Assembly (NCBI RefSeq): GCF_003386665.1
Contig: NZ_QTUB01000001.1
Span: forward strand, 3,038,001 to 3,102,000
DNA: 64,000 nucleotides
Origin: Xenorhabdus cabanillasii
GTDB taxonomy: Bacteria > Pseudomonadota > Gammaproteobacteria > Enterobacterales > Enterobacteriaceae
Reading direction: 5' to 3'
The notes beneath the pieces were generated by a model. It did no database searches. It saw only the letters and a list, made by a program, of their open reading frames with translations, and was not told the origin of the DNA. Numbering within the stretch: the first letter of the stretch is position 1; each line of letters starts with the position of its first letter. Made by a program: the position numbers and the translations under genes. Of the stretch, positions 20,616-30,240 are shown piece by piece.

Positions 20616-21852
20616 AGGTGTTTTCCTTTTGGAAATCATGGCATTTGCGTAATGTCCAGAACAGGCCAGCGAGGGTGAAGAGTGATGCGAGAGCGAAAAG
20701 AGAAGAATAGCCCGCTTTGGTAACAATCAGCCCACCGACCATTGAACAGATGATCGCAATGCCCATATCTGCCGATTGCATCAAAGCAAAATCCACACCA
20801 GATTGGCTGCTTGCTGCCAGAGACATCATCTGAGTGTATAAGGCAACAAATTTGGCCGCAGTGATTAACGTGATGAAGACGTATGCGGCTGAAAGTAAAG
20901 ATACGGAGGATTCTGGTTGTTGGGCAAGCCAGAAAATCCCCACCAGCACCATACATTCAAGCAGCATAAAGCTCAGTAGTGTTTGCATGGCGCCTAACTT
21001 ACGTACCAGAACACCGCCAAACAGGACACCAGATAATCCGGCTAATGCACCACCGCTGGCTGCAATAATGCCTAGTTGAGTTAAATCTACTCCGCGATCG
21101 ACCAAAAATGGGGAGAGCATACCGAGTGACAAGCGTGTACCAATCATACATAACAGGATTAAAACCAATGCCTGTTTAACCGGAGTACGGCGAAATGCAC
21201 TCTTGAGGGATGGGGGGACGGTAGCCTTTGAAATATCTGATTCTCTCTTCCCCTGCGTTTTTCGGATGAACAAAATAGGCAGTGACATCAAGAGAATCAC
21301 TATGGCTAATACGCCTGCACCAATGTGCCATCCATACAGTGAGGTCAGATATAAAAACAGCCCGCTACCGATAATGGCTCCCAGATAGCCGCCGCCAACC
21401 TGCATGACATTGCACCATGGACGATGCTGTGGTGATAATCGATCAATGGCTTGACCATCTGTGGTGGTATCTACGACAGTCAGGCAAAGTGTTATCAGAA
21501 ACAGCAGCGCGATAATTAACGGCATATGTTCGGCAGGTTTTGCCAATGACATTAAGCTGAAAAGGAGAAAAATTAAAATGTTACCGCAGAGCATGATGCG
21601 GCGGGGGTTGGTATCCCCGGAACCTGATTTACGATAACGCTCTACAATCGGTGCCCAAAGGAATTTGCATGCCCAGGGTAACATTAGCAGGTAAAGTAAC
21701 CCTATTTTATCCGGCGTGACACCGTGACTGCGCAGAAACGCTGGCATGCTTTGTAACGTTAACATACCAATGGTACTTTGGATGGTGTAAACACCAGCCA
21801 AAGTCAGAAGCAGTAACGAGATATGACGAGAGTTTGAAATATTATGCGTCAC
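20605..21852 (-). CDS. ybtX: YbtX-like MFS siderophore transporter
   Basis: This is a 415-aa protein of the major facilitator superfamily with about 12 hydrophobic segments over its whole length. The N-terminal part (GVTPDKIGLLYLLMLPWACK) and the conserved KFLWAPIVERY resemble the RhtX/FptX/YbtX group, which sits in siderophore clusters and moves siderophores across the inner membrane. YbtX is about 426 aa. Translation starts at GTG: the GTGA at 21852-21849 overlaps the stop of the receptor gene, so the two are translationally coupled. The substrate and direction of transport are inferred from context. Assignment to MFS is firm, the YbtX label likely. Confidence 0.85.
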   Translation of the reverse strand: MTHNISNSRHISLLLLTLAGVYTIQSTIGMLTLQSMPAFLRSHGVTPDKIGLLYLLMLPWACKFLWAPIVERYRKSGSGDTNPRRIMLCGNILIFLLFSLMSLAKPAEHMPLIIALLFLITLCLTVVDTTTDGQAIDRLSPQHRPWCNVMQVGGGYLGAIIGSGLFLYLTSLYGWHIGAGVLAIVILLMSLPILFIRKTQGKRESDISKATVPPSLKSAFRRTPVKQALVLILLCMIGTRLSLGMLSPFLVDRGVDLTQLGIIAASGGALAGLSGVLFGGVLVRKLGAMQTLLSFMLLECMVLVGIFWLAQQPESSVSLLSAAYVFITLITAAKFVALYTQMMSLAASSQSGVDFALMQSADMGIAIICSMVGGLIVTKAGYSSLFALASLFTLAGLFWTLRKCHDFQKENTYAQ

Positions 21853-23846
21853 AGTGCAATGCTCACATCCAGCCCAACATTCAGGCCCTTACTCATCATA
21901 CTGAGCGTCTGGCCTTTCGGGAAACTAGAAACACGGTACTTTTTATTGCCCAGGTTTTCGCCATAAAGCTTAATATTGACACCATGAGCCATCTCTAAAC
22001 TTAATGAAGCGTCATAGAGAGTATATGCACCTTGTTCAAGGGTATTTGCTTCATCAAAATAGCTTTTTGAATAGTGACGGGCACCAGCATTGACATAGAG
22101 ATTTCCTGGCAGGAATGTCTGTTTAATCAGATAGTCGATACCTGCATTAAGCATGATATCTGGTGCATAAGGCAGACGTTTGCCGTTGTAACTTACGCCA
22201 GTTGTTGTATCGGTTGCATGAGTGAAATTTGATTTACCAACGCTGCCACCAAGAGAAAATCTGAGCCCCTGCATTGGTTTGATCTGGCTACTCAGTTCGA
22301 TACCTTTACTTTCTGCTTTTCCGGCATTGCGAATGGATTGCATGCCAACAGGCCCAACATAGATCTGTTTGTCTTTTGAATAGATATAATAAATCGCGCT
22401 GTTTAATGTCACAGCATTATCAAAGAATGCGCTATTCCAGCCGAATTCATAATTGTCTGAAGTTTCGGTATCGTAGGGTTTCCTATCCTCGGCAAAGGAA
22501 ATAATGTTATTGAATCCGCCGGGTTTATAACCTTTAGCGGCAGAAACATAGAAACGAGTATCAGGTGTGAATTGCCAGCCCAAAGCCGCTTTAGGTGTAA
22601 ACTCATTGTTGGAAACTTGATTATCAAAAGCGCTGATCGTCATCCTGCCAGAACGGCCTGCATAGGCTATCTGTGATTTTTCATGTGACAAACGCCCGCC
22701 AAGGGTCAGATCCCATTGAGAAGCAATCGGTAATTTAACCTCACCAAACAGCGCCAGTGATTTTGTTTTAATTGTATTCAGGGAATCACTGTAGTAACCA
22801 GGATAAGCACCAACCAGATGTTTACTACTTTCATCTGAGAACCAACCACCAAGAACACTGGTTATTCCATTTGAATAGTTGGAATTTAAACGCAGTTCTT
22901 GGATGGTAGCATGGTGTTTCTCTTTCCATTTACCCCCGATGAAATCACGGAAAATATCGCGATCCTGATAGGAAGTGACACTGGTTAATGCACTGTTGCC
23001 GAAATTATATTCAGCCTTCAGTGCATAACTGTTGACTCGCCGTTTTAAATCAGGGATAGGGCCATCGTACTTTTTCTGACGGAATTGCTCGTCGGTTAAA
23101 TAAAGCTCTTCGTGTGAATTGAGATCCTCGTGAGCAAAGCTAAGTTCAGCATTGAAAGGTGAATCATCTGGTGCAAATGTCAGTTGGCCTTTACCTAACC
23201 AAGTTTTACTGGAATCAATGTTTTTACGATTTGGTGCATCAATTTGCCCAGGTTCTTTGACCCAACGTAGGTTCATACTGCCATAAAGAATGTCTTCGAT
23301 AAGAGGCGTTGATCCGCTGAAGGAACCGCCTTGCTTCAATTTAGAATAATTACCAGACAGGTTAAACCAGGGGCCTGCTTTGGGGGAACGGGTAACAATA
23401 TTGATAACTCCCGCTTGGGCGTTTCCTCCGTATAAAGTGCCCTGAGGGCCACGTAATAATTCTACGCGTTCTACATTAATTAATTCTTGTGTTAGGAACT
23501 GATGATCCTGAGGCACACCATCAACATAAATTCGAACAGAAGGTGAATAATAATCAGGTGAACTGATACCCCGAATTGTGGTTGCCGAATAGGTTCGGTT
23601 ACCGCGAGAGCGAATTTGTAAACCAGGGAAAGCACGCTCAAGATCCTGTACTTGGGTAATTCCCGCTTGCTCAAGTTCTTCGCCAGTTTTAACCAAAATG
23701 CTGCCGTTAATTTTATTTAATGCTTCTTTCTGCTTGTTAGCCGTTACGATCAAAACATCTTCTTTCACTTCAGACGCATGTCCTGCCCAGGTTACGGGGG
23801 TAATTAAGCAACATAAGACAGACGCTTTAGCATATTTTTTTTTCAT
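21849..23846 (-). CDS. fyuA: FyuA-like TonB-dependent siderophore receptor
   Basis: This is an outer-membrane ferric-siderophore receptor of 665 aa, near the 673 aa of FyuA/Psn. A signal peptide covers about residues 1-25 (cleavage near GHA/SEV), and a TonB box follows (EDVLIVTA). The plug domain shows the typical VELLRGPQGTLYGGNAQAG, and the rest is a 22-strand barrel ending in an aromatic/hydrophobic strand (VGLDVSIAL). The stretch IYVGPVGMQSIRNAGKAESK is very close to the matching region of FyuA. It is the first gene of the minus-strand operon and is divergent from the AraC-family regulator. A Fur box lies about 150 nt upstream, so iron repression is expected. It also resembles receptors of the piscibactin group; the ligand is inferred. 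Confidence 0.92.
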   Translation of the reverse strand: MKKKYAKASVLCCLITPVTWAGHASEVKEDVLIVTANKQKEALNKINGSILVKTGEELEQAGITQVQDLERAFPGLQIRSRGNRTYSATTIRGISSPDYYSPSVRIYVDGVPQDHQFLTQELINVERVELLRGPQGTLYGGNAQAGVINIVTRSPKAGPWFNLSGNYSKLKQGGSFSGSTPLIEDILYGSMNLRWVKEPGQIDAPNRKNIDSSKTWLGKGQLTFAPDDSPFNAELSFAHEDLNSHEELYLTDEQFRQKKYDGPIPDLKRRVNSYALKAEYNFGNSALTSVTSYQDRDIFRDFIGGKWKEKHHATIQELRLNSNYSNGITSVLGGWFSDESSKHLVGAYPGYYSDSLNTIKTKSLALFGEVKLPIASQWDLTLGGRLSHEKSQIAYAGRSGRMTISAFDNQVSNNEFTPKAALGWQFTPDTRFYVSAAKGYKPGGFNNIISFAEDRKPYDTETSDNYEFGWNSAFFDNAVTLNSAIYYIYSKDKQIYVGPVGMQSIRNAGKAESKGIELSSQIKPMQGLRFSLGGSVGKSNFTHATDTTTGVSYNGKRLPYAPDIMLNAGIDYLIKQTFLPGNLYVNAGARHYSKSYFDEANTLEQGAYTLYDASLSLEMAHGVNIKLYGENLGNKKYRVSSFPKGQTLSMMSKGLNVGLDVSIAL

Positions 23847-24244
23847 ATAAGTACTCGTTATGCCCTTTCAAATCATGTTTTACAAAAATCAGGTATGGTA
23901 AAACGAAAAAAACTTATCAGGGAGACTAATGGGAATAGAGAAGTAGGGCTAACGGGATAGGGACAAAAGTAACGCGATACGTACTATTGATAATAATTAT
24001 CATTAATGATAAATTGCGTGATATTTACATTAAGTATATATACTCAATAAACCTGAAGATGCATGATGAATAACTTGTATTACATTGATTTAAAATAAGT
24101 ATTAATCATCATAAACCAGCATTTTGAAGTTAAATTGGTATATATAAAATAAAAGTATAATGAATCTAGCACGCACAATATACTGTTTTTATTGTGGAAA
24201 TAGCTTTTCAAATGGAATCTGATGCTAATTTTACAGAGGATCTC
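23847..24244. promoter_or_regulatory. Divergent control region between receptor and AraC regulator
   Basis: This 398-base AT-rich gap separates the fyuA-like gene (minus) from the AraC-type gene (plus) and should hold both promoters. It contains the Fur box at 23988-24002. A purine-rich stretch with repeated GGGA-type words lies at about 23920-23965, between the Fur box and the receptor start, where a YbtA-like activator could bind. No ORF in it looks real. The activator sites are a guess. Confidence 0.6.
23988..24002. promoter_or_regulatory. Fur box
   Basis: TGATAATAATTATCA is an almost perfect palindrome and continues into CATTA, matching the 19-bp Fur consensus GATAATGATAATCATTATC over most positions. 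It lies between the receptor operon and the AraC regulator and probably represses one or both when iron is plentiful. Confidence 0.8.
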
Positions 24245-25225
24245 ATGAAGACGATTTATAACGAGAAATTGTGCATTTTCACTGCTGGCCATTGTAATTA
24301 CATACGTCCACAGGTGGTGGAAAATAATATAAATCCCCCGTTACTCATTGAGGAATTATCTGACGGAATTCATATAAACCGTATTCGTCTCGATCTTAAC
24401 AAAGATTTAACAGAATATTGTGAAGGGCCGCCAACGGTATCAATTGCTTTTGTTCTAAGTGGGAAAGGAAAAATGGCGATTGAAAACGGCGATATTTTAG
24501 ATATTAATCCGGGAACAATGATATTTTTCTATTCCCCTAAAAAAACACGAGGTATGAATTTCTTTGGTAGTGGAAAATGGCATATTCTCGATATTCGTTT
24601 TTCTCTGAACGAAATTGAAGCTCAGGAGTTGCCATCTTTTACCAAATTAGCGACTAGTTTTGAAAAAAATGTTAGTTACAGTAATGTATTAATGATGGCT
24701 GGTCCTATTCATCCGCCATTTATGCAGATAGTCAATCAAATAGAAGAATGTCAATTAAATGGTAATGTCCGCAAGGTTTATTTAAAGGCAAAAGCGTTAG
24801 AAATTCTCGCGTGTGTGACGGCTCAAGTTTATGATTGCCAATATAATGCGATTAACAGCTTACAGCGTCGTGCTGTTTACAATGCAATAAAAATAATTAA
24901 TAGCGACTATCATTACCCTTGGACAATAAAATCATTATCAAGAGCAGTAGGTTTGAATGAGCGGAAATTAAAAGAGGGATTCCGGGCGGTTGTTTTTCGT
25001 ACCTTCCATCAGTATCTGGAAAATGTTCGTATGACCACGGCAGAAGATTTATTGAAAAAAGGGATGAGTGTTATTGAAGTTGCTACAGCGGTAGGTTATT
25101 CCAGTCCAAGCCATTTTTCTAAACGTTTTCGGCAACATTATTTGATCAATCCGAAAGCATGGCAGGCGAAATATGCCGTGAATCATACACTAATGACAGA
25201 ATATGTTGCAGCAGGAGGTCAATAG
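24245..25225 (+). CDS. ybtA: YbtA-like AraC-family regulator
   Basis: This is a transcription regulator of 326 aa from MKTIYNEK; YbtA is 319 aa. This ATG has AGAGGATCTC just before it, whereas the longer frames from GTG 24194 or ATG 24212 have no ribosome site. The N-terminal half is a cupin-like sensing domain. The C-terminal hundred residues are a double helix-turn-helix AraC domain, with WTIKSLSRAVGLNERKLKEG as first helix pair and VIEVATAVGYSSPSHFSKRF as second. In the yersiniabactin system YbtA with bound siderophore activates the receptor, transporter and synthetase promoters and represses its own. The same is inferred here from the divergent position next to the receptor operon. Confidence 0.87.
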   Translation: MKTIYNEKLCIFTAGHCNYIRPQVVENNINPPLLIEELSDGIHINRIRLDLNKDLTEYCEGPPTVSIAFVLSGKGKMAIENGDILDINPGTMIFFYSPKKTRGMNFFGSGKWHILDIRFSLNEIEAQELPSFTKLATSFEKNVSYSNVLMMAGPIHPPFMQIVNQIEECQLNGNVRKVYLKAKALEILACVTAQVYDCQYNAINSLQRRAVYNAIKIINSDYHYPWTIKSLSRAVGLNERKLKEGFRAVVFRTFHQYLENVRMTTAEDLLKKGMSVIEVATAVGYSSPSHFSKRFRQHYLINPKAWQAKYAVNHTLMTEYVAAGGQ

Positions 25226-25453
25226 AAGGTTTGATCGTGACCCAATTTGTTGACTGATATTATAGTACCCTTATCTGGTAATTATTTGAGTTCAAGAAAA
25301 AATCCTTTTAAAAGTGTGAAACGGCTGACTCCGACAGACAAATCATTTTTAAGCTCTCACTTTTTCGACAAGATTCTAATATAAATGGAATTTAGACTGA
25401 AATTAGTGACTATAGTATAACCGGAATAATCCAATTATCAGTAAAGAAGGAGT

Positions 25454-25483
25454 AAATTCAGAGGTAATACTACCTCTGAATTT
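25454..25483. terminator. Bidirectional terminator hairpin
   Basis: Two perfectly complementary 13-base arms (AAATTCAGAGGTA and TACCTCTGAATTT) flank the 4-base loop ATAC. T-rich sequence follows on both strands. It lies between two convergent genes and should stop transcripts from both the AraC gene and fabI. Confidence 0.8.
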
Positions 25484-25490
25484 ATTTGAT

Positions 25491-25612
25491 TATAGCCGTC
25501 GTCTTCCAAGTTGCCTCTCACCGGAGGCCAGCCTTTGGCTGGATAAATTCGTTCCCGACGAATTTGTCATTCCCTTGCTGCCGCGACGCATCTTGAAATC
25601 CATTATCTATAT
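25491..25612. repeat. Dispersed palindromic repeat, copy 1 (long form)
   Basis: The ends TATAGCCGTCGTCTTCCAAG and CTTGAAATCCATTATC frame the element and are roughly complementary (CCAAG/CTTGA). GTTGCCTCT and GGCTGGATAA occur inside and recur at 51477-51536. The middle carries an extra palindrome, AAATTCGT/ACGAATTT around TCCCG. This copy is about twice as long as the others in the window. Confidence 0.6.
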
Positions 25613-25630
25613 ATCAACAACTTACTGCAA

Positions 25631-26419
25631 TTATTTCAATTCCAATTCATTCATGGCAGCGATGCTGAACCCGCCATCAACATGCAGGATCTCACCAGTA
25701 ATACCGCCAGACAGATTAGAGCACAGGAATGCAGCAGCATTACCTACATCTTCTGTGGTAACAGTACGACGGATAGGTGTGACAGATTCACAGTGTGCCA
25801 GCATTTTACGGAAGTCTTTGATACCAGATGCGGCCAGAGTGCGGATTGGGCCTGCGGAAATACCATTAACTCGGACACCTTCAGCACCCATAGCATTTGC
25901 CATGTAACGTACGTTTGCTTCCAAAGATGCTTTTGCTAACCCCATAACGTTGTAGTTAGGGATTGCACGCTCTGCACCTAAATAGCTTAAGGTAAGCAGG
26001 GCAGAGTCAGGGTTCAGCATGCTGCGACAGGCTTTTGCCAACGCAACAAAGCTGTATGCACTGATATCATGTGCAATTTTGAAGCCTTCGCGATTGACGG
26101 CATTGACATAATCACCGTCAAGCTGTTCAGCAGGTGCATAGCCGATAGAGTGAACAAAACCGTCGAATTTAGGCCACACTTTGCCTAGTTCAGCGAACAA
26201 TGCGTCGATACTTTCATCTTTTGCCACGTCGCATGGCAGAACGATGTTCGAATTCAATGATGCAGCGAATTCTTCGACACGAGGTTTCAATTTGTCATTT
26301 TGGTAGGTAAAAGCCAGTTCAGCACCTTGATCGTGCATTGCCTTAGCAATTCCATAGGCAATAGACAGTTTACTGGCGACGCCAGTGATTAGAATGCGCT
26401 TGCCGGTCATGAAACCCAT
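25631..26419 (-). CDS. fabI: Enoyl-[acyl-carrier-protein] reductase (NADH) FabI
   Basis: This 262-aa protein, the same length as E. coli FabI, reduces trans-2-enoyl-ACP to acyl-ACP in the last step of each fatty-acid elongation cycle in the cytoplasm. It is an atypical short-chain dehydrogenase. The N-terminal NADH-binding site is [18 protein letters not shown]. The catalytic Tyr...Lys pair lies in the region [20 protein letters not shown]. The start MGFMTGKRI aligns with the E. coli start MGFLSGKRI. It is separated from sapF by 179 bases and probably has its own promoter. It ends at a shared terminator region with the convergent AraC gene. Confidence 0.97.
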   Translation of the reverse strand: MGFMTGKRILITGVASKLSIAYGIAKAMHDQGAELAFTYQNDKLKPRVEEFAASLNSNIVLPCDVAKDESIDALFAELGKVWPKFDGFVHSIGYAPAEQLDGDYVNAVNREGFKIAHDISAYSFVALAKACRSMLNPDSALLTLSYLGAERAIPNYNVMGLAKASLEANVRYMANAMGAEGVRVNGISAGPIRTLAASGIKDFRKMLAHCESVTPIRRTVTTEDVGNAAAFLCSNLSGGITGEILHVDGGFSIAAMNELELK

Positions 26420-26598
26420 AGCAGTTCCTTATTGTTCTTAATGTTCAAAATACCAAAGTTAATATTATAGAATAATAATATACTCACTATAACTAGGGTA
26501 TTCATTGTTAATAAACGGGTATGATTCTACCACGCTGGAAAAAAATGTGGTGAGTTTCCACTGCTGTTCCGATCAGTGATAAAACCTGCCCAATAAAA

Positions 26599-27408
26599 TC
26601 AAGTGATATCCTGTCTCCATGCTTCGGCGGACAGAGGTTCGCCAAAATGGCTGGCTATCAGCTTGCGTGTAATATCATGTAATGGAGACGCCAGCACTTC
26701 AGCAGTATTACCGCGCTCTACGACTTCCCCCTGATGCATGACCAACACCTGGTCACTGATGTGTTTCATCATACCGAGGTGTTGGGTGACATATATATAG
26801 GCAATACCCTGTTTTTCCTGTAATTCCAGCATCAGATTAATAATCTGGGAACGCATAGACATATCAAGAGAAGCCAATGCTTCATCAGCAACAATAATTT
26901 GTGGTTGTAATATTAGTGCTCGTGCCAGTGCCACACGCTGCTTCTGACCTGAAGCCAGCATATGTGGATAATAATTGGCATGATCGGGCAGCAGCCCGAC
27001 TTGGCGTAATGTCTGATTGATGCGTTTTTCCCGTTCAGAAGGAGAGAGTTTCGTATTCAGGATCAAAGGCATATCCAGAATCTGACCAATCCGTTGACGG
27101 GGATTTAATGACGTACTGGGATCTTGAAAAATCATACGGATGAGCTGGCTGCGATAACTATAGTCCCCATAAACCAGTTTATGGTTGTTGATCAAGATTT
27201 CACCTGATGTAGGCTGGATAACCCCTGACAGCATTCTGGCCAGCGTAGATTTGCCTGAGCCGTTTTCCCCGATAATCGCCAGCGTTTTTCTCGGTTGCAA
27301 AGTAAAACTTACGGGTTTCACGGCATCAAGATAATGGCGGCGGAAAAATCCGGTACGATAGCGGAATGTTTTCGTCAGGTTTTTAACTTCCAATAATGTT
27401 TCGATCAC
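26599..27408 (-). CDS. sapF: SapF ABC transporter ATP-binding protein
   Basis: This is an ATPase subunit (269 aa) of the Sap transporter, last gene of sapABCDF. Walker A is GENGSGKST, the signature region reads MLASGQKQR and Walker B is IIVADEALASLD. It begins at GTG directly after the sapD stop (TAAGTG) with GGAGGAAC upstream, so it is translationally coupled. It belongs to the Dpp/Opp-type family of ATPases. Sap was first linked to resistance to cationic antimicrobial peptides and potassium uptake; in E. coli SapBCDF has been reported to export putrescine. Regulation here is not visible beyond operon structure. Confidence 0.95.
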   Translation of the reverse strand: MIETLLEVKNLTKTFRYRTGFFRRHYLDAVKPVSFTLQPRKTLAIIGENGSGKSTLARMLSGVIQPTSGEILINNHKLVYGDYSYRSQLIRMIFQDPSTSLNPRQRIGQILDMPLILNTKLSPSEREKRINQTLRQVGLLPDHANYYPHMLASGQKQRVALARALILQPQIIVADEALASLDMSMRSQIINLMLELQEKQGIAYIYVTQHLGMMKHISDQVLVMHQGEVVERGNTAEVLASPLHDITRKLIASHFGEPLSAEAWRQDIT

Positions 27409-28401
27409 TTATTGTTCCTCCATGTTCAAGGGGAAGTGACAGGCAAAAGTATGACTTTTGCCTCCCCGCAATCGTGGCGTTTCAATGCAGGTCTTCTGGG
27501 CATAAGGACAACGAGGCCCCAGCCGGCATCCAATCGGCAAATGTTCCAATGATGGAGTAACACCGGGTAGAGTGTTCAGGCGACTTTTATGGGGTAGTGG
27601 GCTATCGAAGTCAGGAATTGAACGGATCAATGCCTGTGTATAAGGATGACGAGGAGTTACCAGCAGTTCATCAGGTGTAGCGCTTTCCACCGTCTGACCA
27701 CAATATAACACGCTGATGCGCTTTACCAATTTACTCATCATTTGCAGATCATGGCTAATTAACAAAATCGTCATATTGTTGTTTTGATTCAGACTCGATA
27801 GCAAACGGAATATTTGAGCCTGCGTTGTTGGTTCCATTGCATTGGTCGGTTCATCGGCAATTAGCAATCTTGGCTGATTGGCAAGTGCAATGGCAATCAT
27901 CACTTTTTGACACTCTCCATCAGTTAACTCATAAGGATAAGAGTTCATAATGTCATAGTGATCTTTGATACCCGCCCGATGGAGCAATTCAATGGCACGG
28001 CGTTTTTTCCAGTTGAATCGTTGCCACCAACGACCTTTAAATGTCCAGCCGGGAATAGATTGAATGAGTTGTTTACCAATACTTTCTGATGGATCGAGGC
28101 ATGATTGGGGTTCTTGAAATATCATTGAAATATTGTGCCCAATGACTTTACGGCGCTGTTTTGGTGTCAGGCGCAGTAAGTCAATATCATTAAAGCGGAA
28201 ACGATCTGCGGTAACTGTAAGGTTATCTTTTGTGACACCACAGATAGCTTTGGCGATCAGGCTTTTACCAGAACCTGATTCACCAGCCAGTCCGAGTATT
28301 TCACCTTCTGTTAACGAAATACTCATTCTGTCAACAGCTTTGACAGGGCCTTCTGCCGTCATGAATTCAATTGTAAGATTACGGATATCGAGTAACGGCA
28401 T
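27409..28401 (-). CDS. sapD: SapD ABC transporter ATP-binding protein
   Basis: This is the second ATPase of the Sap transporter, 330 aa as in E. coli. Walker A is GESGSGKSL, Walker [12 protein letters not shown] and the C-terminal oligopeptide-transporter extension carries the cysteine-rich [14 protein letters not shown] typical of Dpp/Opp ATPases. The helical region has [12 protein letters not shown] in place of the LSGGQ signature, a known SapD trait. In E. coli SapD also supports Trk potassium uptake. Its ATG overlaps the sapC stop (TAATG). Confidence 0.95.
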   Translation of the reverse strand: MPLLDIRNLTIEFMTAEGPVKAVDRMSISLTEGEILGLAGESGSGKSLIAKAICGVTKDNLTVTADRFRFNDIDLLRLTPKQRRKVIGHNISMIFQEPQSCLDPSESIGKQLIQSIPGWTFKGRWWQRFNWKKRRAIELLHRAGIKDHYDIMNSYPYELTDGECQKVMIAIALANQPRLLIADEPTNAMEPTTQAQIFRLLSSLNQNNNMTILLISHDLQMMSKLVKRISVLYCGQTVESATPDELLVTPRHPYTQALIRSIPDFDSPLPHKSRLNTLPGVTPSLEHLPIGCRLGPRCPYAQKTCIETPRLRGGKSHTFACHFPLNMEEQ

Positions 28402-29288
28402 TATTCGACTCCTGCATTAATGGCGCGGTGCAGGCCGTCACCAAGTAAGTTAACCAGCAGGACGCTGAGCATAATCGCCACACCGGGCAACATCACGGTC
28501 CAGGGGGCAGTGTAGATTAATTCCAGTGATCCACCGAGCATTGCTCCCCATTCAGGTGATGGCAATTGTGCGCCAAGATTGAGAAAACCTAAAGCTGCAA
28601 TATCAAGGATGGCAATAGAGAAAGTACGCGTTAATTCACTGACTATCACAGCAGTAATGTTCGGAAAAACGGCATAACGTAGAATATGATAATTTGAAGC
28701 GCCATCCAAACGGGCAGAAATAATATATTCTTTATCCAACTCGTCGTGCACAGCGGTGTAAATGGTTCGCACAATCCTTGGTAATAAGGCCAGGCAGATA
28801 GCAATCATCGCATGTTGCAAACTGGCTCCCACAAAAGCAACCACAATGATAGCCAATAACAGTGAGGGAATGGAAAGTAAGGTGTCAAGAATGTGGTTCA
28901 GAATTGCAGACTTCAACCCATGTGTTATGCCAGCAAGGCTGCCGATAAATAATCCGACAATGGCTGCTGCCGTAGTCACAATCAACGCCGCACCAAAAGT
29001 AGAAGAAGTGCCAATCAATAACCGACTGAAAATATCCCGCCCAAGATCATCTGTGCCAAGAAAAAAAGCAACATTACCGTAATGTGACCATGAAGGGGGC
29101 ATCAACTGGTCAATAAATTGCTGATCAAGCTGATATGGCGCAATATGGCTACCGAAAAGACTGAAGACAATTAAAATCAGTACGCCATAAAAACCCGTCA
29201 TTGCCAGTACGTCAGCATAGAAAAAACGCCAGATAACTTTTAGGGGCGAAGGCGTTTTCTTTTCACGGTAAAAATTATCTAAGGGCAT
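28401..29288 (-). CDS. sapC: SapC ABC transporter permease
   Basis: This is an inner-membrane permease of 295 aa with about six helices and a BPD_transp_1 domain. The ATPase-contact EAA loop is at about residues 195-215 ([20 protein letters not shown]). It pairs with SapB. The start overlaps the end of sapB by 14 bases and the stop overlaps the sapD start, so the operon is compact. Confidence 0.95.
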   Translation of the reverse strand: MPLDNFYREKKTPSPLKVIWRFFYADVLAMTGFYGVLILIVFSLFGSHIAPYQLDQQFIDQLMPPSWSHYGNVAFFLGTDDLGRDIFSRLLIGTSSTFGAALIVTTAAAIVGLFIGSLAGITHGLKSAILNHILDTLLSIPSLLLAIIVVAFVGASLQHAMIAICLALLPRIVRTIYTAVHDELDKEYIISARLDGASNYHILRYAVFPNITAVIVSELTRTFSIAILDIAALGFLNLGAQLPSPEWGAMLGGSLELIYTAPWTVMLPGVAIMLSVLLVNLLGDGLHRAINAGVE

Positions 29289-30240
29289 ACCATTCCTTAT
29301 GTTTTAAGGGATTAGCCATCGCGCCAATAATATTTGTCAGCACGTTAACTGAAATAACTAAAGTGCCTATCACCATCACACCCGCAGAGATAGTCGAATA
29401 GTCCTGCTGACGAATGGCACTGATGAGCCAACGTCCCAATCCCGGCCAATTGAAGACTTGCTCTGTGACCATCGCTAATGTGAGCATGGTTGAGAATTGT
29501 AATCCTAGCTTGGGGATAATGGGAGGCAGGGCATTATGCAGTAAATGACGACGGATAATCGTCAGTCTCGATAAACCACGAATGGAAGCAGATCTTATGT
29601 AGTTGGATGCTGAAACCTCTTCTGCACTATTACGCATCAAACGAATAACATCGGTCATCGGAGCAACTGACAGTGTGATAACAGGTAAAATCATGTGCAG
29701 GATGACATTCATGATCATTTCATTACGATGAGGGCTTTCTGATAACCAGGCATCAATCAGTGCTGAACCTGTTACGGGTTCCATTCGGTACAGTAAATCA
29801 ATTCTTCCCGATACTGGTAACCAACCTAAGTGCAGTGAAAATAAGAGAGTGAGTAGTAAAGCCAGCCAGAACACTGGAATAGAAAAACCAAACAGTGCAA
29901 GCGTGCTGATAATTTTATCTGCCTTTTTATTCCGCCATACACCAGCAATAATCCCTAAAGGGATACCAATTAATAACGCCAGAGTGAATGAAAGCAGGCA
30001 AAGTTCAAGAGTTGCCGGAAATACATCGTACAGTTGTTCAACAATTCTCTCACCATTAATGCTGGAAATACCAAAATCCCATTGTAGCAGGCCGTGAAAA
30101 TAGAACAGATAGGCATCAATCAGTGATGCACCGCTCAAAGGTCCGTGAGGAGTAAAATACATCAGACTAAAGCTGATTAATGAGAGAAAAAATAACGTCA
30201 CAACCAGTAATAGCAAACGACGCAGAATATAAATAATCAT
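29275..30240 (-). CDS. sapB: SapB ABC transporter permease
   Basis: This is an inner-membrane permease of 321 aa, the E. coli length. It has an N-terminal helix ([20 protein letters not shown]) followed by a periplasmic stretch and the permease core. The EAA loop reads [20 protein letters not shown]. It forms the channel with SapC. Its ATG overlaps the sapA stop by 4 bases. Confidence 0.95.
   Translation of the reverse strand: MIIYILRRLLLLVVTLFFLSLISFSLMYFTPHGPLSGASLIDAYLFYFHGLLQWDFGISSINGERIVEQLYDVFPATLELCLLSFTLALLIGIPLGIIAGVWRNKKADKIISTLALFGFSIPVFWLALLLTLLFSLHLGWLPVSGRIDLLYRMEPVTGSALIDAWLSESPHRNEMIMNVILHMILPVITLSVAPMTDVIRLMRNSAEEVSASNYIRSASIRGLSRLTIIRRHLLHNALPPIIPKLGLQFSTMLTLAMVTEQVFNWPGLGRWLISAIRQQDYSTISAGVMVIGTLVISVNVLTNIIGAMANPLKHKEWYALR

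Larger units (their letters stand above)
25226..25630. other. Intergenic region between convergent AraC gene and fabI
   Basis: This 405-base gap joins the siderophore cluster to the conserved chromosome. It holds no credible gene. It contains a perfect 13-bp hairpin (25454-25483) and a copy of the dispersed repeat (25491-25612). The first 220 bases are AT-rich with no pattern that I recognise. Confidence 0.7.

Noticed and set aside
18801..20726. Long start of the first ABC protein (641 aa) and, likewise, 18877 for the second
   Set aside because: The extensions lie inside the preceding genes and have no ribosome site. MLSNDSS (20615) and MGLFNRL (18814) have good ones.
24194..24244. GTG or early ATG start of the AraC regulator
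   Set aside because: No ribosome site precedes them. The ATG at 24245 has AGAGGATCTC and gives a length near YbtA.
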